DNA of 64,000 nt. Origin: Paenibacillus aurantius (GTDB lineage Bacteria > Bacillota > Bacilli > Paenibacillales > NBRC-103111). The stretch is taken from positions 935,501 to 999,500 of the forward strand of contig NZ_CP130318.1 in assembly GCF_032268605.1 (NCBI RefSeq), read 5' to 3'. The notes under the pieces were generated by a model, which was not told where the DNA came from, searched no databases, and was given only the letters and a program-made list of their open reading frames with translations. Positions 16,144 to 25,579 of the stretch are shown here, piece by piece; within the stretch, counting starts at the first letter, position 1; each line of letters opens with the position of its first letter. Both the position numbers and the translations under genes were made by a program.

Positions 16144-18156
16144 ATGGGGAAAATCAAAACGGCCGGCCTCCTGGCCGCCCTTGCGGCGGGGGTGCTGCTG
16201 TTGAACGGTTGGATCAACTATAGGCTGTTCCAGCCGCTGCCGGGCGCTACTCCTGTGATCAATACGCTAAGGCGCCATCTGGACGACGGGGCGTTCGCCC
16301 TTTTGTTCCTGACGGCGGGGCTGGTGTTTGTCGGGATGGCGGCGGCCATGAGGGAAAGAGGTTATGGGCAACTGGGGCTTTTTGCCCTGTTCGCTTCAGC
16401 TCAGCTGTTCGCGGAATGGGACGAAGGAAGGCTGTTGTTCGGCGAGCTGCCCGAGGTTCCTTACGGCTCGCTCGCGATCAAATGCGGGACCGCCTTCCTG
16501 GCCTTCTCCTTCGTCCGCCGTCTGCTCACGGACCAGGAGTCGCAGGGAAGCCGGGCGGTGACGGCCGCAGCGGGCCTTCTGTGGGCGGCCATTGCGGCAG
16601 CCACGGCCTTCGGGGCGGAGGAGCCGGTCTTCGCCTGGCTGAACGCCCTGTTTCTTCTGCTGGTGTTCGCCAATATCGCTCTGACGGCTCCCCGCTTTCT
16701 CCTCCGGCTGAGGCGGGAGCCGGAGACGCAGGAGCTGCGCTGGCTGGCCTGGGGGGTGCTGCTGTTTCTCCTCCTGCTGCTTCCGGACATCGGCAAGGAC
16801 GGGCTGGAGGCGCTGCTGGGCCGGCCGCTCGGGTACCTGCCGGTGTTCTGGGAGCAAGCGCTTGAGGATACCTTCCCGTGGGCGCTGCTCGAGCTGCTGG
16901 CCCTGTACGGGCTTCTGTTCCTGCGGCGCTTCCTGCGGACGCTGGAGGCCAACCGGGCGGCCGTCCGCCGGCTGGAGCTTCAGAACGCGGCCCTAGGCGA
17001 GGAAGCAGACCTTAGGCATCGCCTGGACGAGTGGCTCTCGGTGCTGACCCGGGCCTATCGGGTTCCCGATCTGGAGCAGAGCGTCGTCCGGGAAGGGGCC
17101 CGTTACTTCGCGCCGGCGGTTTTCCGGCTGATGGTGAGAGACCCGGACAGCGGAAGCCTCCGCGTGGCGGGAGAGCCGATGACGGAGGAGGAGCGGGTGG
17201 TGCTGGAGCGGGCCCTTCGCGAACGGGCGGGCCAGCCGGGCGGCGTGCTGCACCCGGGGGAGGTGGCAGAGTTGCCCGGCTTCCTCTTGGGCGCCGCCGG
17301 ACGGAGAAGCGGCGCCGAGCGGTACCTCGTTCTATCGGCCGGGGAGGGGGAGCTTCCCGCCAGGGAAGGCCGGGAGTGGTCGGCCCTGCGGCTGATGGCG
17401 CGGTATGTCTCGATCTTCCTCGATTATTTCGCGCTTCTCGAGAACCGGCTCGCCGAATGGGAGCGGAGCCGGGTGGAGCAGCCGTGGGTTTCGAAGCTGT
17501 TCCTGCAGCTCGCGGAGAAGGAGCGGAAGCGGCTCGCTTCCGATCTGCACGACGAGGTGCTGCAGGAGCTGCTCCACGTCCGGCGCCTGGCCGACGGGCT
17601 TTCCGCCGCCCTCCCCGCTCCGCTTGCAGCCGGCCTGGACCGGCTGCTCCTCGGTCTGGATAACGCGGAATTTCTCATTCGCGAAACGTGCCGGGAGCTC
17701 ATGCCGTCCTTTCTTGCGGAGAGGGGAGTGGGGCGGGCCGTGGACCGGCTCGTGGAGAAGACGAGGCTGCGGGCTGACTTCGAGCTCCGTTACCGGGCGG
17801 AGCCCTTGACGGAAGAGCTTGGAGAAGAGGAGATGGTTACGGTCTACCGGGTCATCCAGGAGCTGCTCTCCAATGCGGGCAAGCATTCGGAAGCCGGCAC
17901 CGTCGACCTGTTCCTCGGGCAGAAGGACGGAGCCGTCGTCATCCGGTACGCCGACGACGGCAAGGGGGTCGAGCTGAAGCAAGCCATGGCCGCCGAGCGG
18001 CTCGGCCTGCGGGGGATGGCCGAACGGCTGAAGGTGGCGGGCGGCTCGGTGCAGCTCGACTCCGCCCCCGGCCGGGGGATGAAGGCCGTCTGCGTCCTGC
18101 CGGTCCGGGAGCTGGATCGGGAACGGGCAGCGGCCATCAGGGGGAACCCAGCCTGA
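16144..18156 (+). CDS. ComP-like membrane histidine kinase
   Basis: 670 residues: about seven transmembrane helices to residue ~270, a GAF-like linker region, then HisKA_3 (EKERKRLASDLHDEVLQELL, His469) and HATPase (QELLSNAGKHSEAG, RYADDGKGV, GLRGMAERL). The wording of the His box and the membrane layout resemble ComP, the competence and quorum kinase. Its likely partner is the convergent LuxR-type regulator, whose 3' end overlaps by 20 bases. No pheromone or ComQ gene is beside it, so signal identity is unknown. Start ATG 16144 is preceded by GGAGTGAG; an in-frame ATG at 16108 is less suitable. Confidence 0.8.
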   Translation: MGKIKTAGLLAALAAGVLLLNGWINYRLFQPLPGATPVINTLRRHLDDGAFALLFLTAGLVFVGMAAAMRERGYGQLGLFALFASAQLFAEWDEGRLLFGELPEVPYGSLAIKCGTAFLAFSFVRRLLTDQESQGSRAVTAAAGLLWAAIAAATAFGAEEPVFAWLNALFLLLVFANIALTAPRFLLRLRREPETQELRWLAWGVLLFLLLLLPDIGKDGLEALLGRPLGYLPVFWEQALEDTFPWALLELLALYGLLFLRRFLRTLEANRAAVRRLELQNAALGEEADLRHRLDEWLSVLTRAYRVPDLEQSVVREGARYFAPAVFRLMVRDPDSGSLRVAGEPMTEEERVVLERALRERAGQPGGVLHPGEVAELPGFLLGAAGRRSGAERYLVLSAGEGELPAREGREWSALRLMARYVSIFLDYFALLENRLAEWERSRVEQPWVSKLFLQLAEKERKRLASDLHDEVLQELLHVRRLADGLSAALPAPLAAGLDRLLLGLDNAEFLIRETCRELMPSFLAERGVGRAVDRLVEKTRLRADFELRYRAEPLTEELGEEEMVTVYRVIQELLSNAGKHSEAGTVDLFLGQKDGAVVIRYADDGKGVELKQAMAAERLGLRGMAERLKVAGGSVQLDSAPGRGMKAVCVLPVRELDRERAAAIRGNPA

Positions 18157-18781
18157 TCCACTGCTCCTGAACGGCCTTCAGGACGGCCTCCTGGCGGGAC
18201 TGGACGCCGAGCTTGCGGAACAGGCCCGATAGAAGATACTCGACATTGCGCTGGCTCATGAAGAGCCGGTCCGCAATGTCTTTGTTTTTGGAGCCGTCGG
18301 CGATGAGCTGGAGCACGGCGAGCTCCCGCTCGGACAGCGCCGGCCCGGTTGGCCCGGCGCCTCCGTCCGCGGGGGAGCCGGTCGCCCGCAGGCGCCGGGC
18401 CAGCTCCACCGGCAGCACCGTGAGGCGCTGCTCGGCAAGGCGCAGGGAGGCGGCCAGCTCTTCTTCGCCGAGCGCTTTCTCCAGCACGGCGGTCACCCCG
18501 AGAGCCAGAAGGTGGTCGAAGTGCTCGGCAATGTCCTCGCCCGTGAGCACGACCACAATCGCCTCGGGAAACGACCGCAGGATGGCTTCCGCCAGCTCAA
18601 AGCCGCTCGATTCCGGAAGCTTCAGGTCGATCACGAAGAGATCGAATGGGGCTTCCTCCATCAGGCGGAGGGCATCGGCCGCTTTCGCCGCCGTGGTGAC
18701 CCGGTAACCGTACTTTTCCAGGATAAAGGCCGTGCCGGCCAGAAAGGTGCGGTGGTCGTCCACCAGCAGAATCGATTTCAA
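18137..18781 (-). CDS. ComA-like NarL-family response regulator, TTG start
   Basis: 214 residues, the same length as B. subtilis ComA. Receiver domain with Asp52 (VIDLKLPES) and Lys in VLEKALG; LuxR helix-turn-helix from ALSERELAVLQLI to the C-terminus. The TTG at 18779-18781 has GGAGG eight bases upstream and places KSILLVDDH at the N-terminus as expected; no ATG fits. It faces the ComP-like kinase and overlaps its 3' end, an unusual order for a two-component pair. Confidence 0.82.
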   Translation of the reverse strand: MKSILLVDDHRTFLAGTAFILEKYGYRVTTAAKAADALRLMEEAPFDLFVIDLKLPESSGFELAEAILRSFPEAIVVVLTGEDIAEHFDHLLALGVTAVLEKALGEEELAASLRLAEQRLTVLPVELARRLRATGSPADGGAGPTGPALSERELAVLQLIADGSKNKDIADRLFMSQRNVEYLLSGLFRKLGVQSRQEAVLKAVQEQWIRLGSP

Positions 18782-18977
18782 TGGGGGTTCCTCCGTTTCT
18801 TTTCTCAATATAGCATACACGGGCACCGGACAGCCCCGAACACCGAAGAGAGGGTTCCGAAAATCTCCCTTGCGTGGTTCCGCAAAGGTTTTGCGGGGGA
18901 GAGCGGGCATTTTTCGGTGAGGTCTTCCCTCGGCCGTGTTACGGTATAAGCAACAAGAGTTAACGGAGGAATGGACA

Positions 18978-20099
18978 ATGGCGGCACGATTGCAGTATTT
19001 GGACCGGCTTAAGGTAGTCTTGACGATGCTGGTGGTGTTTCATCATACGGCGATTACGTACGGAGGGGCGGGAAGCTGGTATTACATCGACCCGGCCCGG
19101 GAGAAAGCCGCGGAGATTGTCTTAACGCTGTTCACCGCGGTGAACCAGTCGTTTTTTATGGGGTTGTTTTTCTTCATTTCGGGATACGTGACGCCCGCCT
19201 CCTTCGACCGCAAAGGAGCCGGACGCTTCCTGAAGGAACGGGTGGTCCGGTTCGGCCTCCCGCTTCTTGGGTTCATGCTTGTTATCGATCCTCTGCTGCG
19301 GTTCGTTTCCGGCCGGTACCCGGGGTCGTTCGCGTCCTATTGGAAGGAAGAGGTGCTGGCGGACCCCCTGGCTGGGGTAAAAGGCTTCGAAACCGGCCCC
19401 TTGTGGTTTCTTACGGCCCTGCTTCTCTTCTCAGCGGTATATGCGCTGCGGCGTCTTGCCGCGAAGGGACGGCCCGCTCGGGTATCCCGGCTGACGGGAC
19501 GGCGGATGGCCGCTTATCTGGCGGCGGTCGCCGCCGCCAATTTCGCGATCCGCCTCGTCTACCCGGTCGGCGAGACCGTGCTGAATCTCCAGCTTGCTTA
19601 TTTCCCCGCGTACATCGGATTGTACGCGGGAGGGATCGCCGCTTACCGCGGGCGTTGGCTTGAGGCGCTGCAGGCGTCCGCCGCCAAAAGGTGGGGACGG
19701 CTTGCCCTCGTCCTGATGGCAGGGATGCCCGGCGTTCTCGCGCTGGGCGGGGCCCTGGAGAGCGGGACGCCGGCGTTCGGCGGCGGCTGGACGTGGCAGG
19801 CTGCGTTCTATGCCGCCGTGGACCCGCTGCTCGGGCTAAGCCTTTCCTACGTGCTGCTTTTTGTCTTCCGCGAACGCTTCAACCAGCCGGCCCGGCTGCG
19901 CTCTTCGTGGCTGTCCGAGCATGCTTACACGGTGTACCTCCTGCATGCACTCTTCGTTACCTACATCGGCTACGCGTTCACCGGGCTCAGCCTTCCCGCG
20001 CTGCTGAAGTTTGCGGCCGCCGGCGGGGCCGCCGTCCTCTGCAGCTATACGGCCGCCTGGGCCCTCCGCCGGGTTCCGGGGGCGAAGCGGGTGCTTTAG
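18978..20099 (+). CDS. membrane acyltransferase family 3 (OafA/YrhL type)
   Basis: 373 residues with about ten hydrophobic helices. The N-terminal RLQYLDRLKVVLTMLVVFHHTAITYGG carries the family's Arg/Asp and the membrane His (FHH), and SFFMGLFFFISGYVTPASFDRKG matches Acyl_transf_3. Such proteins O-acylate cell-surface sugars or other exported compounds using acyl donors from the cytoplasm. GGAGG is eight bases before ATG 18978. It stands alone; the acceptor cannot be inferred. Confidence 0.8.
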   Translation: MAARLQYLDRLKVVLTMLVVFHHTAITYGGAGSWYYIDPAREKAAEIVLTLFTAVNQSFFMGLFFFISGYVTPASFDRKGAGRFLKERVVRFGLPLLGFMLVIDPLLRFVSGRYPGSFASYWKEEVLADPLAGVKGFETGPLWFLTALLLFSAVYALRRLAAKGRPARVSRLTGRRMAAYLAAVAAANFAIRLVYPVGETVLNLQLAYFPAYIGLYAGGIAAYRGRWLEALQASAAKRWGRLALVLMAGMPGVLALGGALESGTPAFGGGWTWQAAFYAAVDPLLGLSLSYVLLFVFRERFNQPARLRSSWLSEHAYTVYLLHALFVTYIGYAFTGLSLPALLKFAAAGGAAVLCSYTAAWALRRVPGAKRVL

Positions 20100-20328
20100 A
20101 TGGCAAAAGGCTGCTGACCGGACGAACCGGCTTGTCTTGAACTCGGCTAACGCAGGCGCTTGGGCGAATAGAGAATCAGAGACATTCCAAAGCTGGATGG
20201 TTTTTCAATTATTTACAATTGGTTGAATCCTTCTCCTCCTCTATGGTAAACTTCTGCTCAAAGCGGGCATGCCCCATGCTTGGGCAGGGTCCATGTCCCA
20301 AAGAGGAAGAACGAGGAGAAATGCTGCA

Positions 20329-21741
20329 ATGAAAAACCGGCCGACCCGCATACAGTTCCAGATAAAGCTGGACGATATGGTTCGGGTTCTAAGCGGCGAC
20401 ATCGAGAGGGAAGTCCTCAAGCCCGGAGATTATCTGCCTGCTGAATCGGAGCTCGGAGAAAAGTTTGGCCTAAGCCGCAATTCGGTTCGCAAGGGACTGG
20501 ATCTCCTTGTAGCTGAGGGACTCATTGAGAAAGTGCCCAAGGTGGGCAGCCGGGTCAAGCTGGCCGCTGAGGAAGAGCCGCCAAAAAGAGAATCAGAGAG
20601 CGAGAGAGTCCTCCACGTCGGGTACTACTCCTCCTTGGACCGTCAAGCGGGGTTTGACCGGCTGCTGGAGGAATACCAATGCCAAAATCCTCAGGTTCGG
20701 ATACAGCCGGTTTATTTGCCGTATGATCATTATTTCGACACGCTGGAGCGTTACCAGCAGAACGGCCTGCTGGATGTTTTTACGATGAACATGAATCATT
20801 TCCTGGAGGTTCCCGGGCGGGAGACCGGCTGGATGAAGCCCTTGGAACCGGGCGGGAAGGAGTCTGTGCTCCGGGAAGCCTTTGTCCGCGGGGAAGACCG
20901 TCTCCTTCAGCCCTTCGTTTATTCTCCCGTTGTGCTGTGCTTCAACCGGGAGCATTTTGCCGAGGCGGGGGTTCCGGAGCCGGATGGAGACTGGACCTGG
21001 CTGGACTTGTTCCAGACCGCGTCACGTCTCTCCGATCCGGACAAACAAAGGTACGGCCTATACTTCAATCCGCTGTCGGATAACCGCTGGCCGGTCTTCC
21101 TTCTTCAGACGATAGGAGGATCACCGGACGGAGCGGAGGATGCGGAGGGAAAGGCACGGCTGGAGAAATTGCTGACGCTCCTGCGCGATCTTATGGACGA
21201 TCAGACGGTATTCCCAGGTGCGGCGGCCGACAGCGAGAAAGACGAGGAGAGTCTCTTCCTGCGCGGCAAAGTGTCCATGATCCTGACGACTTACTACAGC
21301 TTGAACGCGTTCAAGCAGGCACCGTTCTCCTACGACTTGGCGCCGCTTCCCCAAGATGCCCGGCCGGCCACCCTTGTTCTGCCGATCGGACTCGGGGTCA
21401 ACCGGCAGTCTCCTGTTCACGAAGAAGCGGAAGACCTGGTAAGCTTCCTGCTGTCTGCAGGCATCCAGGCACGGATAAGGAGAACCTCTCTAACGATTCC
21501 CGGCCGGGAGCCTGCGGCAGAGTCGGATTGGCCCGGGGAAGAGGGGAAACGGCCCTCCCGGTATTATCTTTATCGCGAGATTGTTTCCCATTTCCGACTT
21601 CACACCCATTTGGGGCTCAGCGCGGAGGGGATGGAGCGGGTGAGGAGGGAACTTCCTTTCTTTCTCGCCCATTTGGAGGACGCCTCCCAGATTTACCGGG
21701 TATGGAAGGAAGCCAGGCGTCAGACGATCAGCCTTTCCTGA
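20329..21741 (+). CDS. GntR-type regulator fused to a solute-binding domain
   Basis: 470 residues. Residues 10-80 form a GntR winged helix (GDYLPAESELGEKFGLSRNSVRKGLDLLVAEGLIEKVPKVGSRV). From about 95 onwards the sequence is a type I extracellular solute-binding fold (VLHVGYYSSLDRQAGFDRLLEEYQ, FVYSPVVLCFNREHFAEAGVPEPD, DWTWLDLFQTASRLSD). There is no signal peptide, so this is a cytoplasmic one-component regulator that reads a small ligand, probably a sugar, with a binding-protein domain. The start ATG 20329 gives the shortest sensible N-terminus. Likely target: the secreted protein downstream or itself. Confidence 0.82.
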   Translation: MKNRPTRIQFQIKLDDMVRVLSGDIEREVLKPGDYLPAESELGEKFGLSRNSVRKGLDLLVAEGLIEKVPKVGSRVKLAAEEEPPKRESESERVLHVGYYSSLDRQAGFDRLLEEYQCQNPQVRIQPVYLPYDHYFDTLERYQQNGLLDVFTMNMNHFLEVPGRETGWMKPLEPGGKESVLREAFVRGEDRLLQPFVYSPVVLCFNREHFAEAGVPEPDGDWTWLDLFQTASRLSDPDKQRYGLYFNPLSDNRWPVFLLQTIGGSPDGAEDAEGKARLEKLLTLLRDLMDDQTVFPGAAADSEKDEESLFLRGKVSMILTTYYSLNAFKQAPFSYDLAPLPQDARPATLVLPIGLGVNRQSPVHEEAEDLVSFLLSAGIQARIRRTSLTIPGREPAAESDWPGEEGKRPSRYYLYREIVSHFRLHTHLGLSAEGMERVRRELPFFLAHLEDASQIYRVWKEARRQTISLS

Positions 21742-21747
21742 ACGATG

Positions 21748-21779
21748 GAACACTTCGGGTCCCGAAGTGTTTTTTTTGT
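21748..21779 (+). terminator. rho-independent terminator of the GntR-SBP gene
   Basis: AACACTTCGGG and CCCGAAGTGTT form an 11-bp near-palindrome followed by TTTTTTT. Confidence 0.9.
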
Positions 21780-21828
21780 TGAGCGTGCCTGGAGCCTAAA
21801 AAATTGTTAATCTTCGGCAGTTCCCACT

Positions 21829-21842
21829 TGTAAGCGCTTCAT
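21829..21842 (+). promoter_or_regulatory. degenerate cre-like site before the secreted propeller gene
   Basis: TGTAAGCGCTTCAT contains the palindromic cre core AAGCGCTT but departs from consensus at the last two positions. It is about 112 bases upstream of the start, so it could mediate CcpA or another LacI-family repression. Confidence 0.35.
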
Positions 21843-21953
21843 TATGGGTATATAGTTAGTTTGTAGACAATATAAGTACAAGGAAAGGAGGGATTGTCCG
21901 GAAGCATGGGAACCCGGAACCCGATTCAACCAAATCATGGAGGAGGAATCTCA

Positions 21954-24900
21954 TTGCCAAAGGTTAGAAAAACTGTGTTTGCCGCCCTGGCTGCCGTTCT
22001 GATCGGCATCGGAATCCCGTCTTTCGGGGGAGAGCCGAAGGCTTACGCCCTCAGTCCCCAGGTTGACCGCATCACCCAGAAAGGGTTTGGCGCCCCAGAA
22101 TATTTGACCGACCCGGTCGAAACGACCATTATCTTCAATGGGGCGGTCGGCTCGGAGAACGGCCACGACGTGATGTATACAACCGCTAAAGGCAGCCCGT
22201 CCGTGCTCAACGTCATCGATCTCGACGACTATTCCCTGCTGAGAACCCTCCCTCTTCCCGATGTAAGTGAAACCTGGTCTCATGATGTAGCCCCGAACGG
22301 GGATGTTTATATCGCTTCTGCAGGAGGAGGGGCCCGGCTGTGGAAGTACTCTCCCAGCACGCAGACCGTTGCGGTAGCGGCTACTTTTCCAGGGGAGTCT
22401 TATGCATGGTCGGCGGATATCGCTCCGGACGGCAACGTTTATGTAGGAACCTATCCCGGGGGAAAGGTGTACAAATACAATCCGACGACCTCCCAAGTCT
22501 ACGATTACGGCCGGATGATCGGGGCCACCTCCCAGGAGTATGTCCGCTCTATTGCGTACAGCAACGGTTATGTTTATGCGGGGACGGCTCACGATCAAAT
22601 TGTGAAGCTGGATGTGTCGACCGGAGCCAAAACCAATATAGCGGCCTCGCTCGGGGAAACGGGCACGGTCTATGACCTGAACATGGTCGATGACCGGTAT
22701 TTGTTCGCCCGTTACTCCGATTCCAAGAACGCCTATGTGTACGATACCCAGACCGGAACGTGGTCCCCGACCGTCATCTCTAACGTCAACGGACTGCACG
22801 TCGCCAAGCAGTCGTACAACGGGAACATTTATTTCATGGCGGACGGGGAATTGAAGGGGTATAATCTCGCTACTCAGACCGTTCAAGGAACGGGAATGCT
22901 TTACGGAAGCGGGCTTCGAGGGGCGAATTGGGCCACCATTGACGATCCGGCTCTTCCGGGGCTTAGTCTCGTGACCATTCAATACGGTGGCGGAGTGGCG
23001 TTCTTCAATATGCAGACGAACAAGGTCGTGCAGTATCCGCCTGTCGTCCAGCCGCTGCCGGCCATTAACGGCAAGGTGGCGACCGGGCCCGGCGGCAAGC
23101 TCTACACCAGTGCGATGCAGAGCAGCAAGGGAGGCATCTACGATCCGGCGACCGGGACCCGAACGTTCATCAATCTCGGGCAGGCCGGAGGGATGGCTCC
23201 GCTGAACGGCTTGATGTACTTCGGTGTCTATCCCGGCGCCAAGTTCCAGAGCTTCAATCCGGCCCTGCCGCCAAGCGACGACACCAATCCGCTTGACATC
23301 GGGGTGCTGGGCAGCGGGCAGGACCGCGTTCACGCGATGATTCCGGCGGAAGGTAAAATTTTCATGGGCAGCATAGCGGATTACGGACAGACCGGCGGGG
23401 CTCTCGCGGTATATAATCCGTCGACGAATGCGCTGCAGACGTACCGGAATGTGGTGCAGGACCAGAGCGTCATCTCGCTTGCCTACAAGAACGGCAGGAT
23501 CTACGGCTCGACCTCGATCAACAACGGGCTGGGCTCGACGGCCACCGCTTCGGAGGCCAAAATTTTCGTTTGGGATACGGCGACTTCCACGAAAATTAAA
23601 GAAATCTCGGTTAATCTTCCCGGACTCTCCAATCCGAAATTCATCGGAGGCCTCGTATTCGGACCGGACGGCCTGCTGTGGGGCGGGGCGGAGAACTTCG
23701 TCTTTGCCCTCGATCCGGAATCCAATCAGGTTGTCAAATCCGCCAAGCTGTTCCCGGACGGGACGCTGACCTACGGGGTATGGGGCGGCATCGAGATGCA
23801 TGCCTCGGACGACCAGTTTCTTTATGCGATGATGGACGAACGGCTGGTCGTCATAGATCCCTATACGATGCATTCTAAGTTCCTGGCGGATGCCTACAGC
23901 TTCGACATCGGCAGCGACGGCCACCTGTATTACATCTCGAGCACCGACCGCACGAAGCTGTACCGGATCAAGGTGCAGAACCAGGTTCCTTACGCTCCCG
24001 GGCTTCAGACGGTGAACCTGCTTAACTCGGATTTCGAGCTGCCGGTTAACGCCGGAGTGATTCCAGGCTGGAGCGCAACGGCGGGAACGACCTATGCCGT
24101 CACGAACGAAAAGAGCCAGTCAGGCGCTTATTCCCTCAAAATCACCGATACCTCCAGCACCGGCTCCGTGGCCCTGCAGACCGATGCGGTGAAGGTGGTG
24201 GCGGGCGAATACTATAACGCCCGGACTTCCGTCTATTTGGTCAGCGGGCAGGCCAGCTTCCTGATCCGCTACTATGACGGAAACGGCAGCGATGTGGGCA
24301 GCGAGGAACGGCATATCACCGGAGGAGCCGGCCAGTGGCAGGAGGTGAACCTGTATTCGGTGGCACCGGCCGCAGCCAAGACAGCCCGTCTCTTCGCCTT
24401 CTCCACGTCCTACGCCCAAGCAACGGCTTACTATGACGCCGTCACCCTATTGGGGCCTCCCGAAACTTACCTGACGGTTACGAACGCCGGCTTCGAGACG
24501 GCGGATGCTTCGGGAAATCCGACGGGATGGACGTCTGCTTTCGCCACCTCGGCGAGCGGCTACTATGAGCTTTCCACTTTGAGAAAAACGGGCGGTACCC
24601 GGAGTCTCAAGATCACAGATACGAATCCGTCGGGTTCCGTTGCCTTGTACAGCAGCCCCATCCCGGTTCGTCCTTGGGCCGAATACACCGCCCGGGCCAA
24701 AATGTGGATTGAATCCGGCACGGCGAGCCTTATGCTGAGGTTCTACGACAGCTCCGGAGCCCAGATTGCGGAACAGCCGATTCATGTGAACACCCAGTAC
24801 GGCCAATGGCAGACGGTGGAGGCCAAGCTGGCGGCGCCGAGCGCTGCAGCGACGGCCAAAATCTATGCCTACACGACGAGCGCATCCCAAAGTGTCGTGT

Positions 24901-25403
24901 ATTACGACGACATTACCTTCTCCGCGTATGCGGATTCTCCCGTGACGGTAGCGAATCCGGGAATGGAGACGGCAGGCTCTCCGATCGCGAACTGGACGAT
25001 GACGACGCCGGTCAATTCGGGCGTGTCCTACGAGCAGAGCGGCGCCATCTCCTACAAGGGAACGAAGAGCCTGAAGCTCAAGGATACGTCCACCTCCGCG
25101 GCCATCACACTCGTAAGCGATCCGGCCAGTGCCGTAGCCGGGATGAGCTACACCGCCCGGACGAAGGTATACCTGGTGCAGGGGCAGGCGAGCCTGTATT
25201 TCCGTTTCTATAACGCAAGCGGTACGGAGATAGGCTCCCAGTCCATCCATGTGACGGGTAACTTAAACCAGTGGCAGGATGTGGAGCTGACGGCAACCGC
25301 TCCGGCGGGGACGACCTCTTCCCGGCTGGTGGCCACCACGACTACGGGAGCTACCGCTGAAGCGTACTACGATGAATTCATGATTTACTGGAACGTTTAC
25401 TAA
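21954..25403 (+). CDS. secreted beta-propeller protein with three C-terminal carbohydrate-binding-like repeats
   Basis: 1149 residues from a TTG preceded by GGAGGAGG at seven bases. The N-terminus is a signal peptide (KVRKTVFAALAAVLIGIGI, cleavage after AYA). Residues ~40-685 contain many blades of the type GDVYIAS, GNVYVGT, GYVYAGT, typical of a PQQ/YVTN-like propeller. From ~686 there are three tandem ~155-residue beta-sandwich domains (starts near 686, 841 and 997), each with N-x-D/GFE-x-G-W, SLKI/LxDTS and QWQxV signatures of CBM4/9-like modules. It is probably an exported polysaccharide-binding or -cleaving protein; I see no certain catalytic motif. Its neighbour is the GntR-SBP regulator. 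Confidence 0.75.
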   Translation: MPKVRKTVFAALAAVLIGIGIPSFGGEPKAYALSPQVDRITQKGFGAPEYLTDPVETTIIFNGAVGSENGHDVMYTTAKGSPSVLNVIDLDDYSLLRTLPLPDVSETWSHDVAPNGDVYIASAGGGARLWKYSPSTQTVAVAATFPGESYAWSADIAPDGNVYVGTYPGGKVYKYNPTTSQVYDYGRMIGATSQEYVRSIAYSNGYVYAGTAHDQIVKLDVSTGAKTNIAASLGETGTVYDLNMVDDRYLFARYSDSKNAYVYDTQTGTWSPTVISNVNGLHVAKQSYNGNIYFMADGELKGYNLATQTVQGTGMLYGSGLRGANWATIDDPALPGLSLVTIQYGGGVAFFNMQTNKVVQYPPVVQPLPAINGKVATGPGGKLYTSAMQSSKGGIYDPATGTRTFINLGQAGGMAPLNGLMYFGVYPGAKFQSFNPALPPSDDTNPLDIGVLGSGQDRVHAMIPAEGKIFMGSIADYGQTGGALAVYNPSTNALQTYRNVVQDQSVISLAYKNGRIYGSTSINNGLGSTATASEAKIFVWDTATSTKIKEISVNLPGLSNPKFIGGLVFGPDGLLWGGAENFVFALDPESNQVVKSAKLFPDGTLTYGVWGGIEMHASDDQFLYAMMDERLVVIDPYTMHSKFLADAYSFDIGSDGHLYYISSTDRTKLYRIKVQNQVPYAPGLQTVNLLNSDFELPVNAGVIPGWSATAGTTYAVTNEKSQSGAYSLKITDTSSTGSVALQTDAVKVVAGEYYNARTSVYLVSGQASFLIRYYDGNGSDVGSEERHITGGAGQWQEVNLYSVAPAAAKTARLFAFSTSYAQATAYYDAVTLLGPPETYLTVTNAGFETADASGNPTGWTSAFATSASGYYELSTLRKTGGTRSLKITDTNPSGSVALYSSPIPVRPWAEYTARAKMWIESGTASLMLRFYDSSGAQIAEQPIHVNTQYGQWQTVEAKLAAPSAAATAKIYAYTTSASQSVVYYDDITFSAYADSPVTVANPGMETAGSPIANWTMTTPVNSGVSYEQSGAISYKGTKSLKLKDTSTSAAITLVSDPASAVAGMSYTARTKVYLVQGQASLYFRFYNASGTEIGSQSIHVTGNLNQWQDVELTATAPAGTTSSRLVATTTTGATAEAYYDEFMIYWNVY

Positions 25404-25445
25404 GCAAGGATAGGCGTTCTTATACGGCATAATCCCCCTAATCAA

Positions 25446-25477
25446 GGACCTGCGGCTTGGGCTGCAGGTTCTTTTTG
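25446..25477 (+). terminator. rho-independent terminator of the propeller gene
   Basis: GGACCTGCGGC-TTGG-GCTGCAGGTTC (11 bp with two G-U) then TTTTT. Confidence 0.9.
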
Positions 25478-25579
25478 CGCGAAGTTATAGGAAAGGAGGG
25501 ACTCGTCTGCAGGAGATAGAGAAAAAGAGTGAAATCGTATATAATGGAACTAAAGTACAAGGTAGAAAGTGAGACCGAT

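Noticed and set aside
20204-20227. Nested CAATT/AATTG and TTCAA/TTGAA dyads before the GntR-SBP gene
   Set aside because: They could be an autoregulatory site, but the half-sites are 5 bp and AT-rich, so chance cannot be excluded.
21951-23924. 657-codon open frame antisense to the propeller gene
   Set aside because: Composition is Arg/His-rich as expected for the reverse frame of a GC-rich gene, with no domain; the sense frame has a signal peptide and repeats.
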